From positions 49,489 to 113,488 of the forward strand of contig JAXGGA010002849.1 of the NCBI GenBank assembly GCA_038373865.1: DNA of 64,000 nucleotides, given 5' to 3'. Position numbers and translations under genes: made by a program. The notes under the pieces are model-generated. The model saw only the letters and a program-made list of their open reading frames with translations, was not told the DNA's origin and did no database searches. Below, one piece after another: positions 22,808 through 35,450 of this stretch. This stretch comes from Uloborus plumipes (taxonomy: Eukaryota; Arthropoda; Arachnida; Araneae; Uloboridae). Numbering within the stretch: position 1 is the first letter of the stretch; each line of letters begins with the position of its first letter.

Positions 22808-23128
22808 CTGCTCTCACATGAACATCTCTACTTCCAATTACTCCTACAACATTGGACGCAACGCATCTATAGACAGCAGCATGTATATCCGCCCTATAAT
22901 CTTCCGTAGCAAATGGATGAAACACAAGAGTTCCATCTTGGCGTGTATATCTTAATCTGGGAAGATCTTGCAAAATGTCGCCATTTTGATTCACCCACCG
23001 TGCACTAGGGAGGGGTCTTCCATCTGCTTTGCAGTTTATTTCAGATCCACTTGAGTTGGAGAAGTCCACTCGATTAGGTGGTTCTTCAATAAATACGGGA
23101 GCGCGGAGTATATTTTCAGACTTCACTC
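22808..23128 (-). CDS. Dscam: Dscam-family gene, exon encoding Ig domain 1 (partial gene)
   Basis: Seen: a 321-base exon with a good acceptor (tttccag, AG at 23130-23129) and donor (GCAG|GTAAGT, GT at 22807-22806), phase 1 at both ends. It encodes one I-set Ig fold: Cys near residue 33, Trp near 45, and the Y-x-C motif (YRC) near 89. Arthropod Dscam Ig1 hallmarks are present: APVFIEEPPNRVDFSNSSG near the start, LVFHPF-ATEDYR in the middle and SRDVHVRA at the end. Known: Dscam is a homophilic adhesion and axon-guidance receptor at the neuron surface, diversified by splicing in insects and by gene duplication in chelicerates. Ig1 is in the N-terminal recognition module. This is the canonical Ig1 type, not an Ig7-like variable cassette of short Dscams. 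The remaining exons lie outside the window or were not found. The conserved residues are intact, with no sign of decay. Confidence 0.9.
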
Positions 23129-24672
23129 CTGGAAAATATCAAATTCATGACTGTATTAGAAAAATAAATCTGGTTCTAGGTAAGAGTATTGAAAAGTAAT
23201 TCTTTAAATTTGTATCGAAAAATAAATCATATTTAACTCTTATAAGAATTATTCCTCAGTTTCAGGACCATGTCCGATCTATTATTCCATTCTGCTCAAA
23301 GGACAACACGTTGGTACACACCGTTAGATAATGAAATTTTTATTTTAGCCTTTTTGCGAATTTATAACCTCATGGTGTAGGTTTAGACGTTACTAGACCT
23401 GGGGGATATAAAACTAAAACACATTCAAACAGTTTAAATTATTTTGACAAAAACCGGTACTCAAAGAAGTGCAAAAAATGAGATTTAACACAAATTGTTA
23501 TTTGAAGGTATATGCATTATTGAAGATATAATTTCGTTTCTTGTTTTGTTTTTTGTTTTTTTCCCGGTAATATGCCAGCATTATTGATGTAAGTTTGAGA
23601 ATCCTACCACACGAATTCTACCAACTTTGAATAAATGAAAAGGGATAAGATATACCAAAGGGAAAATGAATAATTGTGTATAAAATTAAATAGAAAAGAA
23701 TTAAATATGTTTTATAAAAAATACAAATTACGGGAAAAACATTGATTTAGATTATTTATGAAGCCATTTTTATAGATTTTTTTATGAAGTAAATTTATCA
23801 GCACAGTGATTTTCAACGTTAAGAACTGTGTTATTTCTACTGAGTCATACATAAAATTAAACATTATATATATATATATAAGTTTACATTTTAACGCTTT
23901 TTTTAGTAAAATAACTACTATTAAGAGAATAATAAACATTCAGTAATTCAAACATCTTAATAAAAGAAAAAGGTTTTTATTTTACACTAAAAGCTTACCA
24001 AAGAAGTTTTGAAGCATGTTAGTGCGAGTAACAAAAAAAAGAGGGTGGGTGGTAAATTGTTTTCTTGGAGATTAAGCAAAAACAAATGACACATATTGAC
24101 TTTTTTCCTTTTGTTACAGGCCTTCTTTTTATGTTTAATCCTAAGAAATACGTATGAAAATATTTGCAGATGAATTAAAAACAGTTTGTTTGCACAGTTC
24201 GATTGAAATAAAAACTCATCTAGTACAATATGTATAAATAAATGCTATATGTGAAACTGAAACATGTTTTCTAATACTTAAACATTATGTTTTTGGCGTT
24301 TAAAACGTTGAAATTTATTAATCAAATTTATTTTACACTCGAGTTTTGTAGTCGCCCGATATAATTGAACTTTATACCAATAAGTTCAATGCAAAGAATT
24401 CAAGTATTCAAACCTTTACTTGGGGAAGACCGCCTATATTGGACCCCTAAGAACAGGTGACCTGTGTCGCTAAATGTGAAGCAAAACATAAATGCGAAAT
24501 TGGGCATCATAAGCTAAATTTAATCAGAAACCGCCCTAGGAGCTTATATTTTCTGAAAATATGAAAATTATTTTTAAAAAAAATATCTTATAAAAAGTTG
24601 CAAAAGTCCAATATAGGAATATATGCGCCTAAATTGAACCATACACTTCCTAAATTGGACCGCACAAAGAAA

Positions 24673-25979
24673 TCATAGAATAATTTGTATTTGAACTATA
24701 CAGCTTTTTTCCACAATTTGCAACATAATTTTGTTTGCTTCGGCCTCACTTAGGCAGTGTTGATAAACTCGCCGATGGCATTTCATACACTTAATCATGT
24801 TTTGCACTTCATCTCTATGACAAATATTGCAATAACAATTGTTTTGTGCAGTTTCTTGCTTCTTCTTGTGCGACTTTTTTTGCTCTATGCCTCTTTTATA
24901 CGGCGTTAGAATGATTGCTGAGATAGAATTCCTTTTTGTTCCTTCCATTTTTAGGCAAAGGTTATATGTGAGCCGGCTTTACAAAATCATAGTTAGCGTT
25001 GACAATCATGTTTTGATGAGAATTATCAGCTGATTCTGCAGAACTTGTACTTATTTAAATCGGAGCTAGTTCTTGTACATGGTGGACAACTTACACCGAA
25101 CATGTAACCTGTTCAGTGTTCACTTTGAGTAGTTTTATCTGGACTACTTGCTTCTAATTCTCTTGCAGTCAAATCAATGTCATTAAACACATGTCAATTA
25201 ACAGGCTAAACTCATGTTCTTTAAAATCAACTCACAGCTTTTGCCATGGTCATTAAGGCCATGGCAAAAGCTGTGCGGTTTGCCTATAAGAGTTACCAAA
25301 CAGTTCTCCTGTGCGATATTAGATAATGAATCTCATTAGGTGTTCTCGCATCCATGTATCACATGCTCGATTAAAATATGTAGACAGAGACTGAATAAAG
25401 AACACATCTACGTGTATGATGTGCTTAAAGAGAAATTATTATTATATCCTTTTCGTTAGCCAAGATTTATTGCATCGATGTTCCTTATGTAAGTGTTGTG
25501 CCTATCCATTAATAGAAAGACATTCTTTTTACATTGCTTGGATTAACAGTTTTGATGAAATGTTGTATCAATTGTGTGAATTATCGTTTGTCATCCAACC
25601 TTTTTTCTGAACAAGCATATTGCTCACCAGAGAAGCTTTTACGATAAGTTCATACATGGGACGTAATCTTTTGAAAATAAGCATGGGGAGCTTGCAATTT
25701 TGTTGCACTCATGTAGCAAATAACCAGTGTATTTCTACCACGTTCACCACTCATTACTGCTCCAACCTGGTGTTTATCTCTATACGCAATATATACGCAC
25801 CACTCATTACTACTCCTTCTGGTGTTTATCTCTATACGCAATATATTTTGGGGCTTTTGGACAATGAAAAGACCGGCTTCATCTACATTGAACATTTTAG
25901 TAGCATATAAATTAAAACCTTTTAAAATCGTTTTGAAAATATCGAAGAATTTCATATATATCTCTCGGTTAACTAGCAT
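24673..25979 (-). pseudogene. Pogo-like transposase pseudogene (DDE_1 core plus C-terminal zinc finger)
   Basis: Seen: 25979-25650 encodes a DDE_1 fragment with FNVDEAGLFIVQKPQ (first catalytic Asp) and HQVGAVMSGERGRNTLVICY, the signature of the pogo/Tigger/CENP-B branch. Frames then break. At 24948-24673 a Lys-rich tract leads into a C-x2-C, C-x2-C, H-x2-C pattern (CYCNICH, IKCMKC, YQHC). This matches the PHD-like finger that ends many invertebrate pogo-like transposases. The N-terminal DNA-binding part and the middle of the core are missing or unreadable. Inference: a dead copy that kept its ends. Confidence 0.8.
25233..25275. repeat. Perfect 17-bp hairpin inside the pogo-like element
   Basis: CACAGCTTTTGCCATGG (25233-25249), nine bases, then its exact complement (25259-25275). 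Confidence 0.95.
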
Positions 25980-26654
25980 ACATTTTATTTAAGTTAATAA
26001 ATATGTTTCACAACCTGAAACTGCAGCTTAATGGATGAAGAGAAAAAAAAACATACATTTTAAGAAGTTGCAGCTTCTGCTTGATAAAAATGGGCTTGAT
26101 AAAAAAGTTTAAATGAATATCGTGAATAGGTGTTAAAGTATGCTTAAAATAATTTTACCTACGCTATTAAATAAAACGAGTCACTTATTTTTGTTACAAT
26201 TAATAAAAAGTCTTATTTAAAATCATATTCTTAAATTGGACCACCGGTCCAATATAGGAAAATTTTTTCGGTCCAATAAAGGAAAACATGCCATTTTTTA
26301 TTCTTCAGCTCATTGCTCTGTCAAAAATTACCACAATCGGGCATATAAATACATCAATGTAAGCCTTATAAACACAGATTATAATACTGTAACAGAATTT
26401 TACCGCAATTCACAAGTTTTTGGGTTATCCGTCTAGAAACTAGTCTACAAAATAAGATTTCGCACGTTTTCAACACAAATCAAGCCGTAACTCACGCTAA
26501 CCAGTTCGAAGACTGGTGAAACTTCATACACATTGATTTTATTCCCAAAACTTCATATTTTTACTGTTAAAGTGTAGCACAGATCTCGGTACTAAATTTT
26601 AAGCCCGAGGTCCAATTTCAGCAGTGGTCCAATATAGGCGGTTTTCCCCTACTA

Positions 26655-28177
26655 CAAATCAACTGTGCAGGAAAATACACAATGTGCTGCATTGTCCAAG
26701 TAAGTTTATATTCTAAATTGTATCTTCAAATTATGTATCATGTTTTTAAAGTATTTACTAACTGGTCAATGTATTTTAAGAACCAACAAAACAATTTACA
26801 TCTAATTCTACATCAACTATAAAAAATGTCATTGAAATAAATCACCATCCAAAATTTAGGCTACAATACAAACCATTTTAACTTAGAAAAATGACCATTA
26901 TCTCTTAAAAACAAGTGTTAACTTTCTAATTATCTCTTGAATGTTCCACATAATACAAAATCTATATAAATTTTAAAGGACATTAATATTGCTATTTGTT
27001 TCTCAACAACTAAAATATGTGAAACATGTAACTAAAATAGTTTCGACTCCTGTAACTCCCATCTCATTTATTACGACAAAAATGTTCAGCAATTTGTGAA
27101 AACTTTGCATTTTTTACCCCTTTTTAATCGCCTCATCAAGTTACCAAAATTTTAAAAATAACGTCTGAAATAACGCAAGGTTAACGCATTATTGAATAAT
27201 CATTATCTAACAATGTCATTAATAACCTGTCATTCTCATTACTTAGTTGAACAACTCTCACACAAAATTGATGAGATATGCTCAGTCATCCTTTCGGTAA
27301 TTAATGATTAATGGGTGTAGCAGAATGTCTCTACTTAACATTAACCAAATTAGGATTTTTGTTCGCGCCATTGATAATGCAAGCATTAAATACATATAAT
27401 GTAATTGCCAAAACAAACTTATTGAACTATGCGAAACAAAAGGGTGGTATTTATTACGTGCATACACACAAATGCACTTATGGTCCCCATCGTAAGATGG
27501 TTAAGAACATAATTTAATTTTTCTATTTGTCGTTTATCCTTTCCTTTTCCAGTAAACCACGGAAAACACATTTTTTAAAACAAATATTGCATTAATTGAT
27601 AACTAACTTTTCTAACTTTGGCTAAATGATATTTTTCAAGACGAGAGCAGACATTTATTAGTAAAAAATGGACAAAAGGCAAGATATTTACCCATGCAAA
27701 AACTTTTGTAAGTATTCCAACTATATCATTTATAATAGCAATGAATGGTCAACTATTTGCTCCTTGGTGTTTAAATGAAAGAATTAACTACGAAAGAAAT
27801 AACAAGTGATTTTTCATAGTTTATAAGTAATACTTCTCACGTTAATTCGTAAATAAATTGAACAATACTTTGTTAGTCTCGCACTTGCGCTAGATTCAAT
27901 ATGATATTTAAAATTATGAGCTTCACGTTCTTCAGTTAACATTAGTTTGTTTTCATCTAAAAATTCGGTTTTAGGATCATTTTTCATTTAAAATTAATTA
28001 GCTGCAATGTGTATTAGAGGGAATCGAAATTACGAACTTTAAATACTTACTTTTAAGTGTGTCATATAGTTAATTATAAAGACAAAAAATGTCTTTAATG
28101 TTATTTAATACCCCAATATAAGGTATTTTAATGTAATCAAAATATCTAGTCATGCTACCAACCTCGGAAAAGACAAC
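26655..28177. other. No feature recognised
   Basis: AT-rich intron sequence. The frames are short and match no domain I know. Confidence 0.5.
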
Positions 28178-28565
28178 GTAGGGTCAAGTGGGGAATTGTG
28201 AAAATGGGGTAATACAGAGCAAACGACATTGGTGCTTCTGTAAGCCAATGATGGCACCAAATAGCAGTAGCAACTGGAAGTTCACATCTTCATTATTAGG
28301 TTAGAGATGTTTTTTCACTGATGTGGAAATACTGTACCTGCCTTTTCCTTAGTTATCCTAACCCTCCTCATAAAATTTGTCAAATAGTTTTTCACATGCT
28401 TCAATTTCCATCCTGTTCAGACTGATAAAAGTGTTGTAAGTTATTGTTTTCATTACATTTGCCTTCAGTTATTAAGCCTTTAACATGAATCAACTGTGGA
28501 GTTTCGCTATCTTTTATTTTTAGCACACTGCAGGAAGATGTTCATAATCACCCTGTATTTTTCTA

Positions 28566-29364
28566 GGTAGGGGTAATTATGAACATTTTTTTCAAAGTAG
28601 TTTTTTCCACTTCAAGTCAAATTTTATGATCCAAATAGTTATTTTGACCATTTAACTGAGCCGACGTTTTGTAATGATTTATATAAACTTGTCTGTACGT
28701 TTGAACTTCCAAATGCCTCGCACTTACGTGAAAAAGAAGCCACCTCCTCAATACGCGAGTGGAGATTTATTGAGGGCTGTGAATGATATTAAAAATGAGA
28801 ATATGACCTGCAGAGAAGCAAAGGACACCTACGCCATTCCTCTGGATGTTTTGCACAACAGGGTTAAAGGTGAAGTCAAAATTGATAGGATGGGAGCAGG
28901 TTGCCCAATGGACATACCAACTGATGAGGAGCTAACTTTAGCAAAATATCTAATTGCTAGGGCTCGTATGGGGTTCCCTTGTGACAAAGAAGAGTAGAAA
29001 ACCCTTATTCAAGACTTTGCTTTGTCTAATGGGTTGCACATCCAATTCAAAGACGGAAAGCCAAGTGATGACTGTCACATTAGTTAGAAAGCCAGACATC
29101 CCTTTGCGGTATATCATTTTTATGATGAAGTCAAGGAACTCACTGAAAAGCCAGGGTAATCCAGGGGGAAAAGTATGTTCATAATTACCTCATGTAATTT
29201 GGGGTAATTGTGAACAATTAGGGTATTTAAGAACAAGTATTTATAAAACACTTTACACCTAAACATCAGCCAAAAAATTTAAAAAACGGTTTTAAATAGG
29301 ACATGGTGCTCCACAGAGCAATTAATATGCGAAACTGTAAAAATTTGTTTATAATTACCCCTAC
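28566..29364 (+). mobile_element. Second pogo-like element, truncated (about 0.8 kb)
   Basis: Seen: left end GGTAGGGGTAATTATGAAC (28566) and a right end complementary to GTAGGGGTAATTATAAAC (to 29364), each beside TA. Internal copies of GGGGTAATTNTGAAC lie near 29176-29220, and a related motif lies outside at 28190-28212, so the true left end may be near 28180. Encloses the start of a transposase. Inference: an internally deleted pogo-group element. Confidence 0.6.
28713..29159 (+). pseudogene. Pogo-like transposase, N-terminal part with premature stops
   Basis: Seen: from the ATG at 28713 the frame opens MPRTYVKKKPPPQYASGDL with a pipsqueak-type HTH (AVNDIKNENMTCREAKDTY, then IPLDVLHNRVKG). 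An HTH_CenpB-like part follows (LTLAKYLIARARMGFPC). An in-frame TAG stands at 28995-28997. The same frame then continues with LIQDFALSNGLHIQFKDGKP and a second TAG near 29083. No DDE core follows. Known: pogo-group transposases carry psq and CenpB HTH domains before the DDE_1 core. Inference: pseudogene with two nonsense changes and a deleted catalytic part. It is on the opposite strand from the element at 24.4-26.7 kb and of a different subfamily. Confidence 0.8.
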
Positions 29365-29370
29365 TAATCC

Positions 29371-32300
29371 TATAGTTAAAAACACTTTTTCTCATTAATT
29401 TCAGAATTCCAAAAAGGTGTTAATTTAGAAAACATTTTTTCTTTTTGAAAAAAAAAACATTACACCCCACATACTAAGATAAATTTTACATTTAGTTATA
29501 GTTTCTTACTCTACACCTTTTTCTCTATATACTTCGCTGTATTAAAGTAGGTAATTAGTGCACTTCTTCTGAAGAATTTCCAGAAGTTTATGAAGTTTGT
29601 GTATGAGTAACATGATTTTTATGAGTCCAAAAGTTTGAAGATTCTTGTGTGATATGACAGAAGATTTGACAGGAATATTAATGAAGCACATAGCCTCTCA
29701 CATATCCGTTTTTTGTTCTATTTTTTCCTACAAAAAATGTATGTTTTTCCAAAAATGTATGTTTCATAATACTTTTAAATGAACTTTTTAGTGTGACTTT
29801 TTGAAAGAATATGCAGTGATCATATATAAAAGTTAAATTTAGGTTTTTCAACGAGACAAAGTTTAGCATAACGTTGGGAAAACATTGAGATTATAAAATA
29901 TAGAGGTGATATTTGAACACATGTTAATAAACATACGAGGACTCCTCTTGAACTTGGCAGTCGTTGTGAAAATAGAAAAATAAGTGCTACTTGCGTTAAT
30001 TATAACTACAATGTATTTAATTGGAATTTTGACTTTAAGAGACTTAAGTAGCAAACAAAAAGGATTTCTCAAAAAAAAAAAAAAACTTGGAATGCTTTAT
30101 TTTCTGGGAATGTTCCTAATCATTAGTTTAAGTATTATAGACAGAGTAGTCCGGTTAACTTGAAATACATGTATATTCGCAACGGTTCGTCCAAGATGCA
30201 TACTTCAAATTGCAAAAATGCTCAGAACGTGGAGAAAAAGTTATATATGAACAGTCTAAAGCAAAAAAGAAAAACAGGAAATTCAACTTTTCATACGGAC
30301 TCTAGGTCACCTGAGGTATATTTAGGAAACAAAATCTCCACTGAAAAATAGTTACAGCACAAAAAAAATTGAAAAATTTGTGATTAAAACTCGAAGAAAT
30401 ATTCGTGTTAAAAGTTTTAAGGAACCGCGCAGAAAAATAGATCAAAACGTATCGCCCTTTAAGTAAAATGACTGGTTGTCATTCTACTGAAGCCACTGCT
30501 ACTACCGTAAGAGGCTAATTTTTTCCCAAAAAGTGTTATTGACTGCCAAAGCAAGGCGGTTTAGGTCACGCTACATTTAAGAAACGCTACATTTTATGTC
30601 TCGGGGAACTACGATTGTACTATTCTCTTGATTTCCCTAAATTTAAGATTGGTGGACTCAGGATCCGCATAAAAAAAAATATTATTTTTAAGTACTTTAC
30701 TTTTATGCTTTAAACGGTCACTATCTTAGATCTGCTCTTTATTAATTGCATTTTTTACTGAATGTTTGCATCTAGGATGAACGATTGCGAAAATACAGAT
30801 CTTTGCAAATCAAACCGGAACACTCTTTATAGTGAAATCTAGCTTGTATATATCATGCTTAGTGAAATGCTTTTTTTGCTTAATTTCTCAGCATTATGTG
30901 CTTCAAAACCCAAGCCTTGACACTGCCTCGCTATTTACATGGTCAGTTAATTTATTTTTCTTTCTTTCTTTCTTTTTTTTTTTGTGTGTTTTATATTACT
31001 CGTTACTTTCACGTTTCTCTTCTAATGTACATAAAAAAAGAAAAAGAAAAAAGTCGAAAAAAGAGGAAAGCATTTTTAGAGAGTTGGAATGAGGAGAAAA
31101 TATTCAGTATTTGAAACGAAAATTAAATTAGAGTTTTGCGTAAGAAGTTTGCATTTACGTTTAAAATTATTTCAAATTGCGTGTGGATGTCATTTTAGTG
31201 TAAATGTTGTCTGTCTCTGGTGTTTATTCCTGTTACCTTATTTAACTATTTATTCATTTATAAATGCAGTCGAGTTAATACTTCTGTACTTGTCATTTTT
31301 ACAGCTGTAAGAAATTTAAATTTGAATGCATAATTATGTTCTCAAAAGAATAAGCTATTGATTTAATTATATGTAGAAAATGCAATTTTCTAGACACATA
31401 GAAAACGTTTTGTTGTAATTGTTCGTTGAAGAATTGGATCAAGCATATTTTATTGTTGACTAGAGCAGTCTTGTCAATAAATTCTTTGTTTAAGTTATTA
31501 TTGTGTCTTTGTTAAAAACTTTGTTAGGTTCAGATTGCATTAGTTGTGTTACAGGAAAAATCAATTGGATTGCATTGCTATGCTAATTCATGATTATGAT
31601 TAGTTTTGTTTACTTGAACCTGCTAAAGATTATTTGGATCTTCTTTCTTGTCTAATTGAATAAAAGCGTTTAAAGAAATAAATAATGTTACTGTAGAAAT
31701 AGTACATTATATGTAATCTTAACTCTCATATACTATAAACTCTCATAAACATGATGGTGGCTATTTATATTTCTTTGTCGACTTCACTTTTCAAACATTC
31801 AAAACAAAAACGGTATTTTATTTAATTTATTTTCTATGTGTGTGTGTGTGTGTGTGTTTTAAGTATAGGAGCTGAATAAGAAACAATGTATACAGACCAT
31901 ATAGACATAAAATGCAAGATTTTAAATAGGTGTGAAATACTGAGTCATAAAAGTAACATGTTCACACAACTGTTAAAGATAAATCTTTAAGCCCCTAAAG
32001 ATATATTTCTAATTATAGTTATAATTTCAAAATTTTAAAATGAAGAAAAAAACAGCGTTTTTTTTAATAACGATTTTTATTACATACGTTTATTTGGCTA
32101 TGTGATGTTAATAATAATTTTTTCTAATAAGAAAAGGAAAGGGCTGTTTTTGTTTTATTTTTTTCTTAACAGAAGTACAATTTTTCCTGCTTCCTTTCTA
32201 TTAACACCTAAGTTTACTAATATTCTAGGCAGCCTTTCAACGTTGAAGAAACAAACGAACTAATGTGTGCTATCTAACTAAATGCCTTCGGTAAAACACT

Positions 32301-32644
32301 ATTAAAAAAGTGTATTTCTCTTACATGATTTCATAACACTTCATTCATCCTTTTCTCAAAAAAAAAAGCTAAGTACGGTACATTAAAACTGCTCTGCGAC
32401 TTAAACCATACTTTATGTGGACTTTTATATGGACTACCATAGTGAACTTTTATTCAAGAACTCATTGAATCAGAATTATACGTTATGAACTGCATGAGTT
32501 TTCATAGAAGAGAATGAATCATGATACGAATATTCCAAAAATGTTTTTACTTCTTTATTTATTTACATATTTTAAATCGTTAACATCCAAAATGGTTAAA
32601 TGGAAGAAAAATGTATTTTTGTTTCTTTTTTTTATTTTTTGTTT

Positions 32645-32679
<35 letters not shown>

Positions 32680-33220
32680 TTTTTTGGCTTTTTGTTAAAC
32701 GTGGTTTGTTTTTCGCTTTTAGTTATAAATATGGAATAATGATGGGATACTAATTTTGCTTATTTGTTGAACCTACATAATTGCAGAAAAGATGACTTTA
32801 TGAAGTTAACACTTTAAGACCAATAAGCTTTGCGTAGATTGTGGATGTTTTTTTTATACATAAAGCTGTTAAATTACAACGGAAGTAATATATGTGTTAA
32901 GTTAAAAAAAATAGTTTAGTAGATCTTTCACAAATAAGTGGCACGTATGTGTCAATATTGTCAAGAGACATGAAAGGCTGAAGTTTTTTTTTTTTTTTTT
33001 GGAGAATTTCCTAAAATGTTGTTTAATTATTTAAGTAAGTTAAATTACATTTAAACTTATTGCGAATAAAAGTAGAAGCATGTCAGTACTATTGAGATGT
33101 TTTGAATGAATGTATCTCGTGTATAAAGTTTTCAAAATTAAATTGTGAGGCATTTTGCAAACAATGGTATTTTTCGAATATTAAGATTACGGAAAATGTA
33201 TTTAATAAACTTTGTTTTTA
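29371..33220. other. No gene recognised; simple repeats
   Basis: Contains (TG)n at 31839-31857, (TTTA)n at 32645-32684 and a T16 run near 32985. No TIR or coding domain seen. Confidence 0.5.
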
Positions 33221-34640
33221 GCCTACTTTCCCGTTAAAAATAAAAGAAAGACGAAAAAAGTATTAAAAATGCATCTAAAAAATTTCGCCTAGTCCGAAAA
33301 AAATATCGCCAAGTCCGAAAAAAAAAGGTAAAATGAATATTGAAAAATTAAAAATTTGAATGTAAGGTATTGAGATGGGGACTTTGTGTGTCGGTCGGTC
33401 GGTCTGCCTCCCCCCCCCCCCCCTTCTAATAACTTTTGAACGAACATTCCGATTTGGACAAACTTTTTTTCTTGTTGGAAAGATCTCGGCGAGTACAGCT
33501 CATTCCCATATTTGATTTTTCGATTTGAACAATTTTTGGTTCAACTTTGAACCGTTCAAACAACCTGTCCCGCGATGCTAACTTTTGAGTGAACAGTCCG
33601 ATTTGAGCAAAGTTTTTTTTTTTTTTTGTTCGAAAGATCTTATCAAGGATACTTCATTCCCGTATTCACATTTCCGATTTGAACAATTTTTCGTTCAACA
33701 TTAAACCGCTCAAGCAAGCTGTCACCCCTAATAACTTTTGAGTGAACAGTCCGATTTAAATAAACTTTTTTTTTGTTCGAAGGATCTCAGCAAGGATACT
33801 TCATTACCGTATTTAAATTTACAATTTGAACATTTCTCCGTTCAACATTGAACCGTTCAAGCAACCTTTCCCCACCTAATACCTTTTGAGTGAACCGTCC
33901 TAATGGAATAAACTTTTTTTTGTTTGAAAGATCTCGGAGAGGCTCATTCCCACATTTCGCATTTTGATTTGAACCATTTTTCGTTCAATATTGAACCGTT
34001 CAGAAAAAAAAAATAACATTAGCGCCTACGGGGAATTTAAGTTGAATGTTGATCCTGAACTTAAAGTCGGATTTCCTTCAAACTAACTTTGTAACTAAAT
34101 GTTTTTGATAAATAATGTTTGTAAAGTACTTTTCTGAATAATTTTCTGTGAGGACTCTGATTCCGACTCCGACTCCGCAAACATGGCGGAAATGCAGGCT
34201 CAGAAAAAAAAATGACTGACTGTGCAGACGATTTTTTGTTTATTTTCATTTCTCTTATTTTTTCATTTGTCTTATTTTATTTATTATTGTTATTATTTTT
34301 ATTTTTTTTTTTTTTTTGGCAGACGATTTTTTTTGTAACAAAAATTTTTCATTCACGAGGGCATTTTATTCTTTATTTATATTTAACATCTGGTAACGGA
34401 TTAAAAGTGAAATTCGAGACATTTTATTAACGGACGAGTTTTTTTTCTTTCTTTGATAAAATATGTTTTGATGCTCTTTGTACTTTTAGTTATTAATTTA
34501 TTTATTTATTTATTTATTTTAAACGATTGTGGATTTTTTCTACGGAAGAGCTGTAACAGTTACATTCTTTAATTGGTGTGACAAAATTTTATTTATTCGT
34601 TTATTTGGCTCGTTTAGTTCTTGACTGAACTTCTTGTTTA
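33221..34640. repeat. Dispersed repeat, copy B, with four-unit tandem array
   Basis: Same order and sequence as copy A at 1221-3150: TAGCCTACTTTCCCGTTAAA start, ATCGCC motifs, short GGTC tract plus a C17 run, then the array. Units start at 33427, 33576, 33729 and 33877 (spacing 148-153), two fewer than copy A. The 3' segment matches through GGCTCGTTTAGTTCTTGAC (about 34606), but copy A has roughly 150 extra bases before that point. Confidence 0.75.
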
Positions 34641-35083
34641 TAGTTTAGAAAATAAATTTTGAACTTTGGAGACACATATATCTCATGGTCCTTAAACAGT
34701 AAAAGGAACTTGGAGTTTAACAGTAAGAAATTTTATGATTCTTTCGCGTGAAAAATTGCTCATAGATAAAGATTATTGGCGTCTGTCTGCTGTCAGTCCA
34801 ATTCCTCAAGAACAAAAGCGAGCTAAGAATAAATTAATGGACTAGTTATAATTGGCAACTGTAGGCAGCTTTTTGTCCCTCAAATACTTTGGAACATCTA
34901 CTAAAAGAGTACCAGTATATCCTGTATTTCTCTGAATTTCTCTCATATTTCTATTTTCTTTAAGCACTTTTTATTGGTTCGAGTGAAAGGAAACTGAGTT
35001 AGACACGTGCAGCGTCGAAACGTTAAGTACTGATCATTAACTAATATATTTGAAATAGCGAAGTACACCAGTGAAATACACCA

Positions 35084-35224
35084 ATGAAGGCAGCAAAACT
35101 AGCAGCTCTGACGGCTGCTAGAGTTCGGCAACTCTGTCGGCGTATGTCTAACCGCGTCTGCGACCTAAAAACGTTGGAAAATTTGAAGAAAGGAGGAGAG
35201 CAGGTCATTTATTTATTTTTTTAA
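35084..35224 (+). other. Candidate small exon or short ORF with paired hairpins
   Basis: Seen: an ATG at 35084 opens 46 codons (MKAAKLAALTAARVRQLCRR at the start), with a possible donor CAG|GTCATT at 35203. The first ~100 bases are much richer in GC than their surroundings. They hold two abutting hairpins: CTAGCAGC/GCTGCTAG (35099-35121) and AGAGTT/AACTCT (35120-35135). A CACGTG E-box lies at 35004-35009. A pyrimidine-rich tract ending in TTTAG precedes 35269. No family recognised. It lies inside the Dscam intron on the opposite strand. Inference: first exon of a small gene or noncoding RNA, or an unrecognised repeat. Confidence 0.25.
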
Positions 35225-35355
35225 TCTTATTTTATTATTGTTATTATTATTATTTTTTTATAATTTAGGATGGATCATCGAATGATCCTTTCTCTGCGAG
35301 GAAGCAATCGTGAAACCTATACAGTCCGAGTAGCAGGCAAAATCTGAGAGGGATA

Positions 35356-35450
35356 ATGAGTTTTGATGGTAGTTTAAAAGATTACGTTGATATCATTCAA
35401 AGGAGATTTATTAGAGATAGAATGTGCAACGCCGGACGCGGATTTTCAGA
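35356..35450 (+). other. Candidate second small exon with GTAAGT donor
   Basis: Seen: an ATG at 35356 (MSFDGSLKDYVDIIQRRF) stays open 31 codons and runs into a consensus donor, CAGA|GTAAGT (GT at 35451), phase 2. It is not in frame with the ORF at 35084 through the acceptor at 35269, which would give a stop after 14 codons. No family recognised. Confidence 0.2.

Larger units (their letters stand above)
24419..26652 (-). mobile_element. Pogo-like DNA transposon remnant (about 2.2 kb)
   Basis: Seen: the left end GGGGAAGACCGCCTATATTGG (from about 24422) is complementary to the right end (about 26627-26650), next to TA. Inside are about nine copies of a TTGGACC-type motif (for example 24435, 24606, 24651, 26231, 26246, 26270, 26609, 26626). 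Transposase remnants lie on the minus strand. Inference: a pogo/Tigger-group element. Boundaries are accurate to a few bases. Confidence 0.8.
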
